A stretch of 64,000 nucleotides of DNA, from positions 83,446,257 through 83,510,256 of the forward strand of contig NC_080546.1 of the NCBI RefSeq assembly GCF_028640845.1. Direction: 5' to 3'. The stretch's first letter is position 1. Each line of letters opens with the position of its first letter. The stretch comes from Ahaetulla prasina. Its lineage: Eukaryota > Chordata > Lepidosauria > Squamata > Colubridae. The notes below the pieces were generated by a model that was not told the origin of the DNA, searched no databases, and saw nothing but the letters and a program-made list of their open reading frames with translations. Of this stretch, positions 10,382 to 20,809 are shown piece by piece. Position numbers and translations under genes: made by a program.

Positions 10382-10727
10382 GTGGCGGCTCAGTGGCTAA
10401 GACGCTGAGCTTGTCGATCGAAAGGTCGGCAGTTCAGTGGTCGAATCCCTAGTGCCGCGTAATGCGGTGAGCTCCTGTTACTTGTCCCAACTTCTGCCAA
10501 CCTAGCAGTTCAAAAGCAGGTAAAAAATGCAAGTAGAAAAATAGGGACCAACTTTGGTGGGAGGGCAACGGCATTCTGTGTGCCTTTGGCGTTTAGTCAT
10601 GCCGGTCACATGACCATGGAGACGTCTTCGGACAGCGCTGGCTCTTCGGCTTTGAAACGGAGATGAGCACCGCCCCCTAGAGACGGGAACGACTAGCACG
10701 TATGTGCGAGGGGAACCTTTACCTGTA
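10382..10727 (+). mobile_element. SINE family A
   Basis: Full-length: 'cgtggcggctcagtggctaag' head, B-box region 'cagtggtcgaatccc', body TTCTGCCAACCTAGCAGTTC, tail 'gacgggaacgactagcac' and 'gaacctttacct'. Direct repeats of TATATATAC and AATTAGAGAC flank both ends, in keeping with a TSD that has since changed. Confidence 0.9.
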
Positions 10728-11038
10728 CCTATATATACTATTAAATATAAAATTAGAGACTTGGACCATGGATGACCTCCTATTAAATGGTTATCACTCA
10801 CAGAAGCTAGAAGCAAGGCCAGGCAGAGGCCCAGGAAGACTGAAGGGTGGGCTGGGTATTTTCAATTCTACCAACTTGAGAGCAGAGCTCATTCTTATTT
10901 CCCCGTTAAAACATATGGCAATGGCCCTTCTCCTCAAAATGGACTCAGTCCTGCTTTTAACAATTAGTGTTTATCTTCCACCATCACTGAGAAAAGCTGA
11001 AACCACTGCAGTATGCTTGGAATTGGAACACTATATTA
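10728..11038. other. No recognised feature
   Basis: The open frame 10702-11100 crosses the SINE and the AACAG repeat and has no domain, so it is not called as a gene. Confidence 0.35.
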
Positions 11039-11657
11039 GGAATAGAATAGAACAGAACAGAACAGAACAGAACAGAACAGAACAGAATAGAATAAAATAG
11101 AATTTTTTATTGGCCAAGTGGGGTTAGACACACAAGGAATTTGTCTTCGGTGCATATGCTCTCAGTGTACATAAAAGAAAAGATATGTTCATCAAGAATC
11201 ATAAGGTACAACACTTAATGATAGTCATAGGGTACAAATAAGGAAACAATATCAATATAAATCGTAAGGATACAAGCAACAAAGTTATAGTCATATAGTG
11301 GAAGGAGATGGGTGATGGGAACGATGAGAAGATTAATAGTAGTGCAGATTTAGTAAATAGTTTGACAGTGTTGAGGGAATTATTTGTTTTGCAGAGTGAT
11401 GGCGTTTGGGAAAAAAACTGTTCTTGTGCAGTGCTCTATAGCATCATTTTGAGGGTAGGAGTTGGAACAGTTTATGTCCAGGATGTGAGGGGTCTATAAA
11501 TATTTTCACAGCCCTCTTTTTGACTCATGCAGTATACAGGTCCTCAATGGAAGGCAGGTTGGTAGCCATTGTTTTTTCTGCACTTCTAATGATCCTCTGA
11601 AGTCTGTGCAGATGACAGACTCAATCATTCCTCTGTAGAACTGGATTAGCATCTCCT
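11039..11657 (-). mobile_element. CR1-L3 (Snake1-type) LINE 3' end with (AATAG/AACAG)n tail
   Basis: On the minus strand the fragment begins in the RT C-terminal region and runs through the 3' UTR 'gaacatatcttttctttta' and 'acaaattccttgtgtgt' to 'ttggccaataaaaaatt', followed by the pentanucleotide tail (plus-strand AATAG/AACAG at 11039-11098). 5'-truncated. Coding part is frame-broken. Confidence 0.88.
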
Positions 11658-11764
11658 AGGGTTATACCACCATATGTGAAATGTCATCATTATCCACCAT
11701 CGGAGGTTCCCATAAGAACCAGCTTCTCCCTCACATGACTTTCTAAAGACAATAGAGTAAATTT

Positions 11765-12104
11765 GGCTAGCCTCTGTCTTGCAAAGATGGCAAATAAACT
11801 CAACCTTTTTATAGCCAATGGCTCTTGGGCTGGCGACTATCCTGGCGAGATTATATTTATGGCAAGGTCCAAAATCAGCACCGTTGATGATATCCTAACC
11901 TCTATGGACTTATTACATTACATAGAAGATTTTGAAGTCCTACCTTACCTGGAAAGTGATCATCTACCTTTGTGTATATACATGAAGCCCCTCATCTGGC
12001 AGATGCCCTTCGGGGACCAATTTATTCTCGCAATTTCTCCAATATTGTACCCAGAAAGTGCTGTTAATTTATTACAAGTTCTTTCCATAACTTGTAATAA
12101 ATAA
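11765..12104 (+). pseudogene. LINE apurinic endonuclease domain remnant
   Basis: A 113-codon open stretch includes NLFIANGSWAGDYPG, 'DDILTSMDLLHYIEDF' and 'YLESDHLPLCI'. The SDH-x-PL motif and its spacing are those of the APE-type endonuclease domain at the N terminus of ORF2 in CR1/L2/jockey-group LINEs. The reverse transcriptase part is absent, so this is an isolated fragment. The clade cannot be fixed from this piece. Confidence 0.7.
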
Positions 12105-12111
12105 ATAAACA

Positions 12112-12471
12112 AGGGACACGGTGGCTCACGTGGATAAGACGCTGAGTTTGTCGATCGAAAGGTCGGCAGTTCAGCGGTTTGAATCCCTAGTGCTGCCGTG
12201 TAATGGGGTGAGCTCCCGTTACTTGTCCCAGCTTCTGCCAAACTAGCAGTTCGAAAGCACGTAAAAAATGCAAGTAGAAAAAATGGGAACCACCTTTGAT
12301 GGGAAGGGAACAGTGTTCTGTGCGCCTTTGGCATTTAGTCATGCCGGCCACATGACCACGGAGACATCTTTGGACAGCACTGGCTCTTCGGCTTTCAAAC
12401 GGAGATGAGCACCGCCCCCTAGAGTTGGCAATGACTAGCACGTATGTGCGAGGGGAACCTTTACCTTTATT
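12112..12471 (+). mobile_element. SINE family A
   Basis: Sense copy from 'gggacacggtggctcacg' to 'gcgaggggaacctttaccttta'. A-box, B-box ('cggtttgaatccc') and BovB-like tail ('agttggcaatgactagcac') are all present. TSD not clear. Confidence 0.9.
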
Positions 12472-12512
12472 TCCATTTTGAAATCTTTGAGTCACTTTTC
12501 TATTGTTGTTTG

Positions 12513-12712
12513 TACTAGAACAGGAGTCCCCATCCATTGGGACTAACACCATGGACACTGCATGCCCGAAACCGGTCCATGCAAAACAACTGAACCCCCA
12601 TCCCTAGCATGTAGGCTACATGTGAAACCATGCTCCCTTCACTCCATGGAAAAAACTCTTTCCACGGAACTGGTCCCTGGTGCCCAAAAGATTGAGGACC
12701 GCTATATTAGAA
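12513..12712. mobile_element. hAT-type MITE (184 bp), 'GGTCCCCA' family, with 8-bp TSD
   Basis: 12521-12704 has inverted ends (5' CAGGAGTCCCCATC, 3' GATTGAGGACCGCTA) and flanks TACTAGAA (12513-12520) and TATTAGAA (12705-12712), 7 of 8 identical. The interior 'ccatggaaaaaactctttccacggaactgg' is a small palindrome. This is a different hAT family from elements A-H. Confidence 0.75.
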
Positions 12713-12732
12713 TGTTAAAGTTCATTTAAGTT

Positions 12733-12977
12733 CATATGAGCCTTGGTGGCGCAGTGGTTAGAGTGCAGTCCTAGATGCTACTTCTGCTGACTGCCGGCTG
12801 CCTGCAATTTGGCAATTCGAGTCTCACCAGGCTCAAGGTTGACTCAGCCTTCTGAGGTGGGTAAAATGAGGACCCATATTGCTGGGGGCAATATGCTGAC
12901 TCTGTAAACTTAGAGAGGGCTGTAAAGCACTGTGAAGCGGTATATAAGTCTAAGCACTATTGCTAAGTGCTATTTAC
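12733..12977 (+). mobile_element. SINE family B, near full length
   Basis: tRNA-like A-box 'ggtggcgcagtggttagagtg', B-box 'ggcaattcgagtctcacc', then 'ctcaaggttgactcagcc', 'gtaaaatgaggacccata', and the tail 'gaagcggtatataagtctaag'. This defines family B for the window. Confidence 0.88.
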
Positions 12978-13207
12978 ACAGGAAAACCCAAAAGAGTTGT
13001 GTAACGTTTGGGAAGACTCATAGATATTGCTAGATGTGTATTTTTTAAAAAAAAAATATTATTTTTTATTATACATTTTCCTTTATTATGCATCACATTT
13101 CCATTTCTGCAATGACAGTGTACTGTTTGTATCCAGTCTCTTTTAAGTATACATAGTATTATACACCGTGATTACAACCATTGTTCTCATAATTATACAA
13201 TGTAGTC

Positions 13208-13600
13208 CAGTGATGGGTTTCAAAAATTTTTACTATGGGGTCTGTAGGTGTAGCTTGCCCTCCCTGGGCTCTGGAGGCTTTTCTCGAGCCTCCGGGAGGG
13301 CGAAAACAGCCTCCTCAGGCTCCGGAGGCCCTCTTGAGGACAGAAACAGGCCTATTTCTAGCCTTCCCAAACTTCCGGTAGGCCCATTTTTCACCCTCCC
13401 CAAGCCTCCACACATGCTCTGCACTTACCTGCATCCAAAATGGGCCACATGGGGACTCTTGGGATGCACAGGGCAAGATGGCTAGGGCCAGCCAAGAGTG
13501 GGATTTGGAGGTTCTCCAAACTGCACAGAATCTTAGCTAGAGGTTCTCCCAAACCCCTGTGAACCCCCAGCAGCTGACCCCCGGATATGAGTTTGCTGAA
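13208..13600. mobile_element. hAT-like element D, GC-rich, right end decayed
   Basis: 5' end CAGTGATGGGTTTC followed by 'aaaatttttactat'. The interior (about 13255-13420) carries one copy of the 'gcctccgggagggcgaaaa ... cccatttttcaccctcccc' unit that is repeated five times in element F (38282-39244). The 3' side has 'ggttctccaaact' and 'gaacccccagcagctg' but no clear TSD. Confidence 0.65.
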
Positions 13601-14210
13601 TTTACCAGGCCATCAGAACAAGATTTGCTAACATTAGGATTATGATGTATGGAGTTATCCTTTTCCAGGGAGCCAATATTTTCCTGGCAATTTGTCTCTC
13701 GGATCTGCAATTCGAGTTCCTATCCAAGAGATGCTGATGGAGAGTTAAATAATCTCATCATACAATTGTGATTAATCGCTCTGCAATAAACACAGTACAG
13801 GTACTGTAATTATCTGCATGATCACAAGTAGAAAACAGTTCTTACTTGAGTGGGCTCAAAAGCACACCAATGCATTATGTGTTGATGGTTATGTTTTTGT
13901 AAAACTTTTATGATTTTAACTTTGTCTGCAAACAAGCCTTTATGTCTGGTGCTTTAGCTTTTATTCGTCAATCGCTTTTCATTCTAACCACAATTTCAGA
14001 TCGACCAGGGTGTGTGTGGCTAAGTAAAATTAAAAGCCACAAAAATCACATGAGATGAAAGCTGTGTTATTGGGATAACAAATTGAAGGCGTAAAAATGC
14101 AAGGCCTTATGAACATATTTTCACCAGAATAAAAAAATAAAAAATGGCACATTGCAGATTTGCAATGCACATGGACATGAATTGTGGAATGTGAAAAAGA
14201 AACCCCCAGG
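13601..14210. other. Low-repeat segment, candidate conserved noncoding
   Basis: No transposon recognised in about 600 bp. Sequence such as 'caattgtgattaatcgctctgcaataaaca' and 'gcatgatcacaag' looks like ordinary single-copy vertebrate intergenic DNA. Conservation cannot be judged here. Confidence 0.3.
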
Positions 14211-14285
14211 GATTATCTAAAAAAATCTCCTATGTATTTCAGGCCACATTTTGTATTCAAAGATAGATATGGATGGAAGATGATA

Positions 14286-14404
14286 TGAAAGCAACTCCTC
14301 CTCCTCCTCCTCCTTCTCCTTCTCCCTCTCCCTCTTCCCCTTCCCCTCCTCCCTCTCCCTCTCCCCCTTCGCCTTCTCCTTCTTCTCTTTCTCCTTCTTC
14401 TTGC
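14286..14404. repeat. Polypyrimidine (CTC/TTC)n tract
   Basis: About 115 bp of CTCCTCC, CTTCTCC and CCCTCTCC units. The Arg/Lys/Glu-rich frames on the minus strand are artefacts. Confidence 0.9.
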
Positions 14405-16190
14405 ACATCCATCATCAGACATTGGTGGTCACATTGGCAACCCTATTTTTAACAATACTGGCACGAAAAAGTGCTGTTAGGTTTTGTCCAAACCAGTCCC
14501 TTAGATTTTGAAGCCATGGTGATGGCTTCTGCCATCACCTCATTTCTTCTTCTGCCAGGACCTCATTTGCTTTCAATCTTTTCTTGGAGGATTAAGTGAA
14601 GTATGCAGTATTTTTCCGGGTGTTGCATTACATGTCCAAAATATTCTAACTTTCACTTTTTTATGGTTTTGATGAGTTCCCTTGGCTTTCCCAAGAGTCA
14701 GTTAAACTACTGAAGTTCACAGATGACACAACAGTGATTGGTCTCATTCGAGACAATGACGAATCCGCATATAGACGAGAGGTCGAACGACTAGCCTTGT
14801 GGTGCAACCAAAACAATCTGGAACTGAACACACTCAAAACCGTAGAAATGGTGATAGACTTTAGGAGAAACCCTTCCATACTTTCACCTCTCACTATATT
14901 AGACAACACAGTATCAACAGTAGAAACCTTTAAATTTCTAGGTTCTATCATATCGCAAGATCTAAAATGGACAGTTAACATAAAAAACGTCATCAAAAAA
15001 GGACAACGAAGAATGTTCTTTCTGCGCCAACTCAGTAAGCTCAAACTGCCCAAGGAGCTGCTGATTCAGTTCTACAGAGGAATTATTGAGTCTGTCATTT
15101 GCACCTCTATAACTGTCTGGTTCGGTTCTGCAACCCAACAAAAAAGACACAGACTTCAGAAAATAATTAGAACTGCAGAAAAAATAATTGCTACCAACCT
15201 GCCTTCCATCGAGGACCTGTATACTGCACGAATCAAGAAGAGGGCCGTGAAAATATTTACAGATCCCTCACATCCTGGACATAAACTGTTTCAACTCCTA
15301 CCCTCAAAATGATGCTATAGAGCACTGCACATCAGAACAACTAGACACAAGAACAGCTTTTTCCCGAAGGCCATCCCTCTGCTAAACAAATAATTACCTC
15401 AACACTGTCAAACTATTTACTAAATCTGCACTACTATTAATCTTCTCATCGTTCCCATCTCCAATCCCTTTCCACTTATGACTGTATAACTGTAACTTTG
15501 TTGCTGGTAATCCTTATGATTTATATTGATATATTGACCATCATTTGTGTTGTAAATGTTGTACCTTGATGAAGGTATCTTTTCTTTTATGTATACTGAG
15601 AGAGTGTGCAACAAAGACAAATTCCTTGTGTGTCCAATCACACTTGGCCAACAAAAAATTCTATTCTATTCTATTCTATTCTATTCTATTCTATTCTATT
15701 CTATTCTATTCTATTCTATTCTATTCTATTCTATTCTATTCTATTTTATTCTAGTCTAGTCTAGTCTAGTCTAGTCTAGTCTAGTCTAGTCTAGTCTAGT
15801 CTAGTCTAGTCTAGTCTATTATCACCTCTTTATTTCTGATTTTGTCAACCCAACTTATGCACAACAGCCACCTGTAAATCCACATTTCAAATGCTTCTAG
15901 TCTCTTCAAGTGACTTTCTGTCAGAGACCAACTCTCTACTCCGTAAAGCAGGAAAGGAAAGATGTAGCATCTGACAAGCCTGATGTTCAATCTTAGGCTT
16001 ATGTCATGACTGCAGAAAACCTTTTCCAGTTTGAAGAAATGCTGTTCAAGCTTTCTCTATCCTTGTCTTTATTTCAGTGGTCATGTCCCAGCTTTCATGT
16101 AAATTAGAACTGAGGTACGAGATCCTTTCAACCTTTTCTAGTGGTATTTCTTCCAAAGTTATTGGAAATCAACTTGGAACTGAGTAAAAA
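14405..16190 (-). mobile_element. RTE/BovB-type LINE, split by Snake1
   Basis: Read on the minus strand, 15836-16190 encodes pieces in shifting frames resembling 'TTEIKTRIEKA', 'LKRLEAFEMWIYRWLL' and 'SWVDKIRNKEV', and 14405-14699 continues with 'FWTC/EFLGHVMRHPEKYC' and 'KIESKRGPGRRR'. That order (EIK..RI..A, RLEAFEMW, WVD.I.N.EVL, GHV.R...Y, GRR) is the C-terminal part of RTE/BovB ORF2. Frames are disrupted and the copy is dead. A CR1-L3 element (14700-15835, opposite strand) separates the two halves. Confidence 0.72.
14700..15835 (+). mobile_element. CR1-L3 (Snake1-type) LINE with (ATTCT)n(CTAGT)n tail
   Basis: The open frame 14734-15312 (192 codons) is the RT thumb/C-terminal region: DDTTVIGLIRDNDESAYRR, WCNQNNLELNTLKTVEMV, FKFLGSIISQDLKW, QFYRGIIESVICTSITVW, IEDLYTARIKKRAVKIF. 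A stop interrupts it before the final '..HKNSFFPKAI' block. The 3' UTR (15385-15655) ends 'acacttggccaacaaaaaa', then (ATTCT)n to about 15750 and (CTAGT)n to 15816. 5'-truncated just upstream of the catalytic DD. CR1-group LINEs prime on their own 3' tail and usually leave no TSD. The RTE host resumes directly on both sides. Confidence 0.9.
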
Positions 16191-16435
16191 GTAATCTGCT
16201 AGAGAGGGCCACAAAAATTAGTAGATTTATGCTAGGGTCACTGCTGGAAGGATGAAGTGAAAGGTGGCAATAAGGAAAAATTGCTTATAAAAGACTGCAA
16301 AAAGAAACAGAAAAATGGTAAGAGGAAAAATAGGCCTACATATGGCTTAAAAATATGGTAAATGTGCCTTCATTTGCCTTGCTTTCATTTAGAATGTAGA
16401 CTCTGCTCAAGATTTTGAAAGGACAACTCATTCTT
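16191..16435. other. No recognised feature
   Basis: A-rich unique sequence, possibly distal RTE-derived, too degraded to assign. Confidence 0.3.
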
Positions 16436-16482
16436 CTCGCATTTATGGTTGTATTCATGGTGATAATCTAGATTTTTGGGAT

Positions 16483-16499
16483 ATGTATGTATGTATGTA

Positions 16500-16553
<54 letters not shown>

Positions 16554-16567
16554 CATACATACATACA

Positions 16568-16590
<23 letters not shown>
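16483..16590. repeat. (TATG)n(TG)n(TA)n(CATA)n microsatellite
   Basis: Compound, itself nearly self-complementary: TATG repeats on the left and CATA on the right of a (TA)n core. Confidence 0.95.
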
Positions 16591-16598
<8 letters not shown>

Positions 16599-16727
16599 TT
16601 GATTATTCGCGTTTTCTCCTGTGTAAAATTGGAAGTGTCTTGGCGACGTTTGTTTGTTTGTTTGTTTGTTTACATTTATACCCCGCCCTTCTCCGAAGAC
16701 TCAGGGCGGCTTACAGTGTATAAGGCA

Positions 16728-16944
16728 ATTCGACGAAGTCTCAATCGCCATCTTCAGGCTGGTGTTTACTTTTTCGTGTTTCTAGGAGCAATGTGTGATC
16801 TCAGCTGTTTCTTCCTTTTAACTGCTAGTGGGGGTTTGATTAAGCAGTTAAAAGGAAGAAACAGCTGTGATCACACATTGCTCCTAGAAGCATGAAGCAG
16901 AAAACACCAGCCTGAAGATGACGAATGAGACTTTGTCGAAACGT
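16728..16944. repeat. Long hairpin: ~100-bp inverted arms, ~17-bp loop
   Basis: The left arm (about 16728-16823) and right arm (about 16842-16944) are reverse complements with scattered mismatches: 'ggagcaatgtgtgatc' against 'gatcacacattgctcc', and 'cagctgtttcttcctttt' against 'aaaaggaagaaacagctg'. The loop is 'tagtgggggtttgattaa'. Confidence 0.85.
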
Positions 16945-17046
16945 CTCCAAGACACTTTCAATTTTACGCGGGAGAAAACCCAAATAACCAAAGACCTACA
17001 TTCAAACACCCGCGGAAAACCTCAGAAAACAATATATACATATTGC

Positions 17047-17181
17047 ATCTTGTTTGGTAGATGGAGTGGGTGTTTGCAGATTGGTCGACTGTTTTGTAGC
17101 ATCCTGTGTGGGTGTGGTCCTAGTCTTTTGTTCCTGAGCTTTGGTGTTGTGGCAAACACCCACTCCATCTACCAATCAAGA
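17047..17181. repeat. Second hairpin, ~26-bp arms
   Basis: 'ttggtagatggagtgggtg' plus 'tttgc' (about 17051-17077) is matched by 'gcaaacacccactccatc' plus 'taccaa' (about 17152-17176). Confidence 0.8.
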
Positions 17182-17389
17182 TGCAACCACACAGCCAACC
17201 AACCCACTCACAGCAACACTAACCACCTCCCCACCAGTATTTACAGAGAGATGGCAGCTCCGACCACGCTTTGCTCACACAAGCACGAAGCCGAAAGCAC
17301 CAGCCTGAAGATGACGAATGAGAGCTCATTGAAACATTGCCATGATACTCTCAACCTTACACGGGAAAAGACCCGAATATGCCAAGACC

Positions 17390-17390
<1 letters not shown>

Positions 17391-17472
<82 letters not shown>
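17391..17472. repeat. (AT)n microsatellite
   Basis: About 80 bp of uninterrupted AT, sitting at a junction of the palindromic element. Confidence 0.97.
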
Positions 17473-17475
<3 letters not shown>

Positions 17476-17525
17476 AAAAATCTAGATTATCACCATGAAT
17501 ACAGCCATAAATGCAAGAAGAATAT

Positions 17526-18364
17526 AAAGAAATATATTTATTTATTACTGGAGTTTTTACATTTGCATTTGCTGGTATTTACACCTTGTGTGCCTGGTGA
17601 AAGGGGCAGCTATATTAAAAATACAATATGAAAGGTATTTTCCTATTCAAAAAGTAAATAAAATTAAAATGATACCAGATTTGAAAAGTAAATAAAATTA
17701 AAATGATGCCATATGCTTGGCTGAGACTCACCCAAAATTGCAGGGAAGGCTAAACCGACCGGTAAAACAAAAAATATGGATCCGAACATAAATATATCAA
17801 CGTCCAAGGTAGCTGTTTCTGAAAATGAAAAATAGAACAAATGCTTGAAAATTACCCATCAGTGTTGAAAAGAAAAAGCACACGGATGACTTGATGTACC
17901 TTGATAGAACATTAAACCAAGTCAGGGGGGTGGGGATGGGTGAGGACCAACTCTTGCTTAAATGATGAGTTGAAAAATGCTGCAGATGGGGAAAAAATGA
18001 TTGCTGCAAAAATCAGGATGAGAACCAGATGTTGTATAACTTCTGGAAAGAGGAGGTGAGGGGGGAGAAACACATTGTTGTAATGCATGTAGTCCAAGAT
18101 ACCTAGGCACAGTTAAAAGGCAGAAAACACGAAAGCCCGTTTTGATGGAATTAAAAATGAATTATTTGCGACGGGGTGCAAACAGCTAAGCAAGGTTGAA
18201 AAGGCTGCGGCAGAATAAATATGAACCAGAACAAACCGATCAAAAAGGAGTCGTATGTACTGTGGGAATACTGAAAAAAATAAATAAAAATAAAGGTTGG
18301 AGTATAATTGGAATAATGCTAAAATATGCACACATTTTACATGATGCCAAGGAACCGCTAAGAG
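17526..18364. other. No recognised transposon; one short tandem duplication
   Basis: A 34-bp motif containing 'aagtaaataaaattaaaatgat' occurs twice (about 17652 and 17685). The remainder is AT-rich unique sequence. Confidence 0.4.
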
Positions 18365-19127
18365 GAATTTCTACAGAGGAATGATTGAGTCTGTCATCTG
18401 CACCTCTATAACTGTCTGGTTTGGTTCTGCAACCCAGCAAGACAGACACAGACTTCAGAGGATAATTAGAACTGCAGAAAAAATAATTGCTACCAACCTG
18501 CCTTCCATTGAGGACCTGTATACTGCACGAAGTATACTGTATACTGCAAGAAGCGGGCCGTGAAAATATTTACAGATTCCTCACATCCTGGACATAAACT
18601 GTTTCAACTCCTACACTCAAAATGACGCTATAGAGCATTGCACACCAGAACAGCTAGACACAAGAACAGTTTTTTCCCAAAGGCCATCACTCTGCTAAAC
18701 AAATAATTCCATCAACACTGTCAAACTATTTACTAAATCTGCACTATTAATCTTCTCATCGTTCCCATCACCCACCTCCTTCCACTTATGACTGTATGTC
18801 TGTAACTTTATTGCTGGTAATCCTTATGATTTTTATTGATATTGATTGTTTCCTGATTGCTTATTTGTAGCCTATGACTATCATGAAGTGTTGTATCATT
18901 AAGTGTTAAATTTGTACTCTATGAGTATCATTAAGTGTTGTAAGTGTTGTACCTTGATGAAGGTATTTTTTCTTTTATGTACACTGAGAGCATATGCACC
19001 AAGACAAATTCCTTGTGTGTCCAATCACACTTGGTCAATAAAAAAATTCTATTCTATTCTATTCTATTCTATTCTATTCTATTCTATTCTATTCTATTCT
19101 ATTCTATTCTATTCTATTCTATTATCT
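18365..19127 (+). mobile_element. CR1-L3 (Snake1-type) LINE 3' end with (ATTCT)n tail
   Basis: Starts inside the RT C-terminal block (QFYRG-equivalent, then MIESVICTSITVWFGSATQQ) and carries a local duplication around 18526-18555 ('TARSILYTARSGP') that breaks the frame. It then has the 3' UTR and (ATTCT)n at 19048-19122. Severely 5'-truncated. Confidence 0.88.
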
Positions 19128-19506
19128 ATTCAGAATCTTCTTAGAGGTTCCTTAGTTAATAAGGTATGAACTCATCGTTAAACAAAGTTGGTGCTTTGCA
19201 AAAACAATGGTTTGTGGGACCAAGCATTTCACACACGCGAGCATTGTTACTCTTCTCAGCTTCCAAAAGAGGTCTCATACAGACCATTTAATCAATAGGA
19301 ATTGATTTAGTAATCAATACAAGACTACATCCTGCCTTACAAGGGACTATTCGGAAATGCTCTTAGTGTAATGCTAAAAGAAAAGCAAATAAGGTCAATA
19401 ATTGTTCATTTTTATGCATATATTACTTATTTAATCTTTGATTTATTCTAGCACTTAAGGCAGCTGATGTCAATAAAAAAAGTATAAAACAGAACGAGAT
19501 GAACAG
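19128..19506. other. No recognised feature
   Basis: Unique-looking sequence. Confidence 0.35.
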
Positions 19507-20312
19507 AATGAATATTCTATAGCATAGAACAGAACAGAACAGAACAGAATATAATTCACTGTAGAAAAATAGAATGGAATGGAATGGAATGGAATGGAAC
19601 AAAACGGAACAAAATAAAATATAATTTATTGTAGAAGAATAGAATAGAATAGAATAGAATAGAATAGAACAGAACAGAACAGAATAGAATAGAATAGAAT
19701 AGAATAGAATAGAATAGAATAGAATAGAACTTTATTGTCACTCTGAATGTACACTAATCGGCGTATATTAAAATTAAATTTCATTGCATACAGCTCTCAA
19801 AATGGTTACCCTCTCCAATATATACTACATAAACAATATAAATAAATAAATAAATACAAAATTATATATATACCCATATATATTGTATGAGAAGCAACAC
19901 AGTCTAGTTCAGATGTATACATGTGCATGGCGAGAAAAACAAATTTTGTGAGTTTCCCAGATGGATGGCGTAGGGAACAAAACTGTTACCGGATCTGGTA
20001 GTCCTGCTAGAAATATGTCGGAACTTCATCCCAGAAGGGAGTAACAGAAACAGACCATAAAGTGAGTGTGTGGGGGTCTCTAACAATGCTTCGAGCTCTA
20101 AGCCCATAGTGCTTATAAGCAGTATCCTGAATAACAGGAAGTGAGCTTCCTATAATATTCTCGGCTGCCCTTGCCACTCTCTGTATGGGCTTTCTATCTG
20201 AGCCACAGCTTCCACCAAACCAAACAGTGATAAAGTTTGTTAAAACGCTCTCAATCGTACCTTTGTGAAAAGTGGCCAGGACAGAAGGAGGAAGATGTGC
20301 TCTTAAATTTTA
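19507..20312 (-). mobile_element. Second CR1-L3-like lineage with (AATAG/GGAAT)n tail
   Basis: On the minus strand 20312-19790 encodes, with stops, 'LPPSVLATFHKGTIESVL', 'TVWFGGSCGSDRKPIQR', and then the open frame 19904-20107 with 'LFLLLPSGMKFRHISSRTTR' and 'GNSFVPYAIHLGNS'. The block order equals the Snake1 C-terminus (FYRG..ES, TVWFG, LLPSG..YR..TTR..NSFFP.AI) but the sequence is clearly different, as is the 3' UTR. It nevertheless ends in AATAG/GGAAT/AACAG pentanucleotides (19507-19730). Confidence 0.78.
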
Positions 20313-20519
20313 TATTTAAAATGGTAGAGAAATAGATGTACTTTTACCCACATCCAAAAAGTCTGAAGCATGGGAACAGAACACATGTTCTTAGGCTCTT
20401 TATTGCAGACCTAAGAAACACATAGGAGAAGATCTTTCGTTGCGTGTACCTCAAATACAGGATATGAAAGATCATTGCTGATGTCATACCCAGTGCTATT
20501 AACAGTTATGCTGCATGGT
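20313..20519. other. No recognised feature
   Basis: Short unique stretch. Confidence 0.3.
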
Positions 20520-20809
20520 TCCTTTCTAGAAACCAAAGTCTAATTTATTAAGGCAGAATTCCCTACAAATTAACCTACCAGCTAGCAAATCCCGTGGAGT
20601 TCAAGATGGCTGACTTTCAAGTAAGAATGGAAAGATCTCTCTATCAAACTGATCCATGAAATGCTCCTTTCTAGAAACCAAAGTCTAACTTATTAAAGCA
20701 GAAATCCCTACAAATGCACCTACCAGCTATCAAATCCCGTGAAGTTCAAGATGGCTGACTTTCAAATAAGAATGGAAAGGACTCTCTATCAAACTGATCC
20801 ATTAAATGC
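20520..20809 (+). repeat. 145-bp tandem duplication (2 copies)
   Basis: Copy 1 (20520-20664) and copy 2 (20665-20809) share 'tcctttctagaaaccaaagt', 'gttcaagatggctgacttt' and 'ctctatcaaactgatcc' in order, with roughly a tenth of positions different. No known repeat family recognised. Confidence 0.88.

Larger units (their letters stand above)
16436..17525. mobile_element. Large palindromic element (possibly Penelope-like 3' region)
   Basis: Outer inverted arms: 16436-16490 (GCATTTATGGTTGTATTCATGG...) matches the minus strand of 17470-17522. Middle arms: 16593-16650 (GCGTTTTCTCCTGTGTAAAATTGG...) matches the minus strand of 16940-17010. The inner hairpin is at 16728-16944. A third copy of the 'acactttcaattttacgcggg' block, in degraded form, is at 17340-17395. 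A minus-strand SINE C/L2 tail (about 16665-16728) interrupts the left arm. Frames read 'LKMTNETLSKRL..FNFTREKTQITKDLH'. I associate this tail with Penelope-like elements, from memory only. Confidence 0.5.

Noticed and set aside
14213..14422. Arg-rich 69-codon frame on the minus strand
   Set aside because: Translation of the polypyrimidine tract at 14286-14404.
14734..15312. 192-codon frame as a host gene
   Set aside because: It is the reverse transcriptase C-terminus of a Snake1-type LINE ending in its ATTCT tail.
16728..16944. miRNA precursor
   Set aside because: Arms of ~100 bp belong to a larger repeated palindromic element; far longer than a normal precursor.
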